DNA of 64,000 nucleotides from Nipponacmea schrenckii (lineage: Eukaryota > Mollusca > Gastropoda > Lottiidae), in contig JAUJPP010000007.1 of NCBI GenBank assembly GCA_030562195.1, forward strand, positions 31,555,769 through 31,619,768, in the 5' to 3' direction. The notes under the pieces are model-generated. The model had not been told where the DNA came from, ran no database searches, and saw only the letters and a list, made by a program, of their open reading frames with translations. Both the position numbers and the translations under genes were made by a program. Within the stretch, counting starts at the first letter, position 1. The number at the start of each line of letters is the position of its first letter. Positions 62,508-64,000 of this stretch are shown in pieces.

Positions 62508-63151
62508 TTTTATTCTATGAAGATTTCTTAAGATTCTCCTTGTCTTATTTTTCGCAGTCAAGTAGCATAAAGCCTTGTCCACACAACTCGGATTTGGACA
62601 ACCAAGCTGTCTTCAGCCTTGTTCATATAATTCAGTTTTCAGTTGTCTTAATCCTCGGTGTCACATACTACATGCTGAAGCCCAGTTTACACGATTCAAT
62701 GTTTTTTTGCTGTTTACTATTCATTTAAGCTTGATTGATATAATTCAGATTCAAACTGTTTAAGCCCTGTTCAAATAATTTTTATTTGGATTACCTAAGA
62801 TTAAAAAGGGACTGGTAGACCGAGTAAAACGACCACATTAAGGGACATAACTAAAACTATAAAATTCAGATATCTGTGATTTCAGCTCTCTTTAAACGTT
62901 TCCGATACAAAATAAACCTATATTCGACCATCCTAACTTCCTGACCCACTTCTCTATTTTAATGGGGTTAACCACTTCCATTCAACTTCCACCCAATTGG
63001 TGCGTCTCTGAATTCCATTTAGCATTCAACTGCTTTATAGGCCATTTATAAAAGCTTTTAAGAGAATTTCCTCCATAAAAATATTTGTTTGATAGAAATA
63101 TCGATCCGTTAGTATTAAATACGACCAGTCAACATCTTGGCTACTACATCA

Positions 63152-63362
63152 GAGTTTAGTTGTTAAGTCGTCAAAGGTGAAGGCGCGATCAAGTATCATA
63201 AAGTACGGGGTTAATATCAAAAACTACAGAGTTATCTTTCCTTAGGTATTATGTAATTTATTTATAATAGTGTACAAGTAACCATTTAACAATCATTATT
63301 ATAACGACAGAAGTATTACAGTGACGATTTATCTTGAGAATGTAACGAATTTTAAAGACCTT
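63152..63362. repeat. Inverted repeat, right arm
   Basis: Begins GAGTTTAGTTGTTAAGTCGT, then CAAAGGTGAAGGCGCGATCA; ends near CGAATTTTAAAG. Inverted relative to 61743-61960. The ~1.19-kb loop between the arms contains coding exon 1. Confidence 0.85.
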
Positions 63363-63370
63363 ATAAACAA

Positions 63371-63761
63371 GCGGTTGGTTAGCAAGATACCCCCACTTTA
63401 AAATATATTTTCTGTTTTAACACATGCAGAAACTCCAACATTATTTAGGTCTAATCCAAGTTCTCATCGATATAAATGTTCCCATCAAATTTGATTCAAT
63501 ATCAGATGAAACCTAGTTTCTCTTGTATTTTCTAGCTAATTTTCATGAAAACTGTATTGTCTATTACAATCACAAGCCAATTTCGCAGTATTTTGACTAA
63601 GTCAAGTGCAATAACTCAAAACAGTTCATCGAAAAATAACCAATGTTGAACTTGTCCGAGCTTTCATCAATATAAATGTTTACAGCAAGTTTCATTCAAA
63701 TCCGACAAAAACTGTAGTCTCTATCGCGTTCACAAGCAATTGTGGACGGACCGACGGACAG
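63371..63761. repeat. Dispersed repeat with (ACGG)n end, copy 2
   Basis: Same segments as 12045-12485 in the same order and orientation: GCGGTTGGTTAGCAAGATAC, TATTTTCTGTTTTAACACA, ATCGCGTTCACAAGCAATTG, TGGACGGACCGACGGACAG. More diverged. It begins directly after the right inverted arm (63152-63362). Confidence 0.78.
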
Positions 63762-64000
63762 AAAAGAAAAGAAATGTTATTAGAAATTGCACACAAAATT
63801 GACCAGTGTGAGATGGCAATTGGTAGACCGATGGGGATCGATTGGTACATGTAAGACCGAAAGAAGCCTTGACGCACCCTGTCCTTAATGCGCTTATGTG
63901 ATTCCGATCATTTGTTTAACCCAATGCGCTTCCAAACCTCATTGATTCCAAGGACGTACCAGGTGCTCACTTCACCGACCCGGAAGCTCCGTGGGTGGTA

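Larger units (their letters stand above)
62508..64000. other. 5' flank or 5' intron of the large gene
   Basis: About 1.5 kb upstream of the first coding exon. It holds loosely repeated sequence at 62580-62780 (recurring ATAATTCAGxTT-like segments), the right inverted arm (63152-63362) and a dispersed repeat (63371-63761). No TATA box, CpG-rich island or 5' UTR exon is convincing, so the promoter may lie beyond the window. Confidence 0.5.

Noticed and set aside
1..64000. CRISPR arrays or bacterial-type defence systems
   Set aside because: The tandem arrays have no unique equal-length spacers, and the window is clearly intron-bearing animal DNA.

Overview
The window looks like intron-dominated DNA from an animal nuclear genome, most likely a mollusc or another lophotrochozoan. 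This is inferred from four things: high AT content; spliced coding exons with GT-AG introns; tRNA-headed SINEs; and a dispersed repeat ending in a (GGAC)n-like run of a type I associate with gastropods and bivalves. There are no bacterial-type operons, no CRISPR arrays and no complete intronless gene.

The backbone is one large multi-exon gene on the minus strand, transcribed from right to left. I could chain eight coding exons with matching phases: 62507-62424, 60605-60506, 34379-34189, 27047-26361, 17089-16843, 16327-16164, 11866-10229 and 8326-8255. Together they give 3183 nt, or 1061 codons, without a stop. The last exon ends in a clean donor, so the gene continues past the left edge of the window. 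The predicted protein has a short basic, Ser/Arg-rich N-terminus, then a long helical region with armadillo/HEAT-like segments (roughly residues 62-490). It continues with a hydrophobic helical stretch, a long Ser/Thr/Pro-rich low-complexity region, and a compact helical module at residues 979-1037. I do not recognise the family and give no gene symbol.

Nearly everything else is intron. The introns are 1.8 kb (intron 1), 26.1 kb (2), 7.1 kb (3), 9.3 kb (4), 0.5 kb (5), 4.3 kb (6), 1.9 kb (7) and more than 8.2 kb (8, partial). They hold two SINE families, here called A and B, and a broken C-terminal piece of a Penelope-like retroelement with a GIY-YIG nuclease. They also hold the C-terminal tail of a LINE-type ORF, a pogo/Tigger-like terminal fragment, and about a dozen minisatellite or satellite arrays. 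Several array families occur at two distant loci in the window.

The most informative structures are: decayed duplicate copies of exon 6 just downstream of it, one split by a SINE tail with an 8-bp target duplication; a 29-bp array that appears to have grown from the tail of a SINE B copy; a SINE tail inserted into a 60-bp array with a 10-bp target duplication; and a pair of ~215-bp inverted repeats bracketing the first coding exon. I found no convincing new biological system. The window reads as one unusually long gene whose introns are repeat nurseries.
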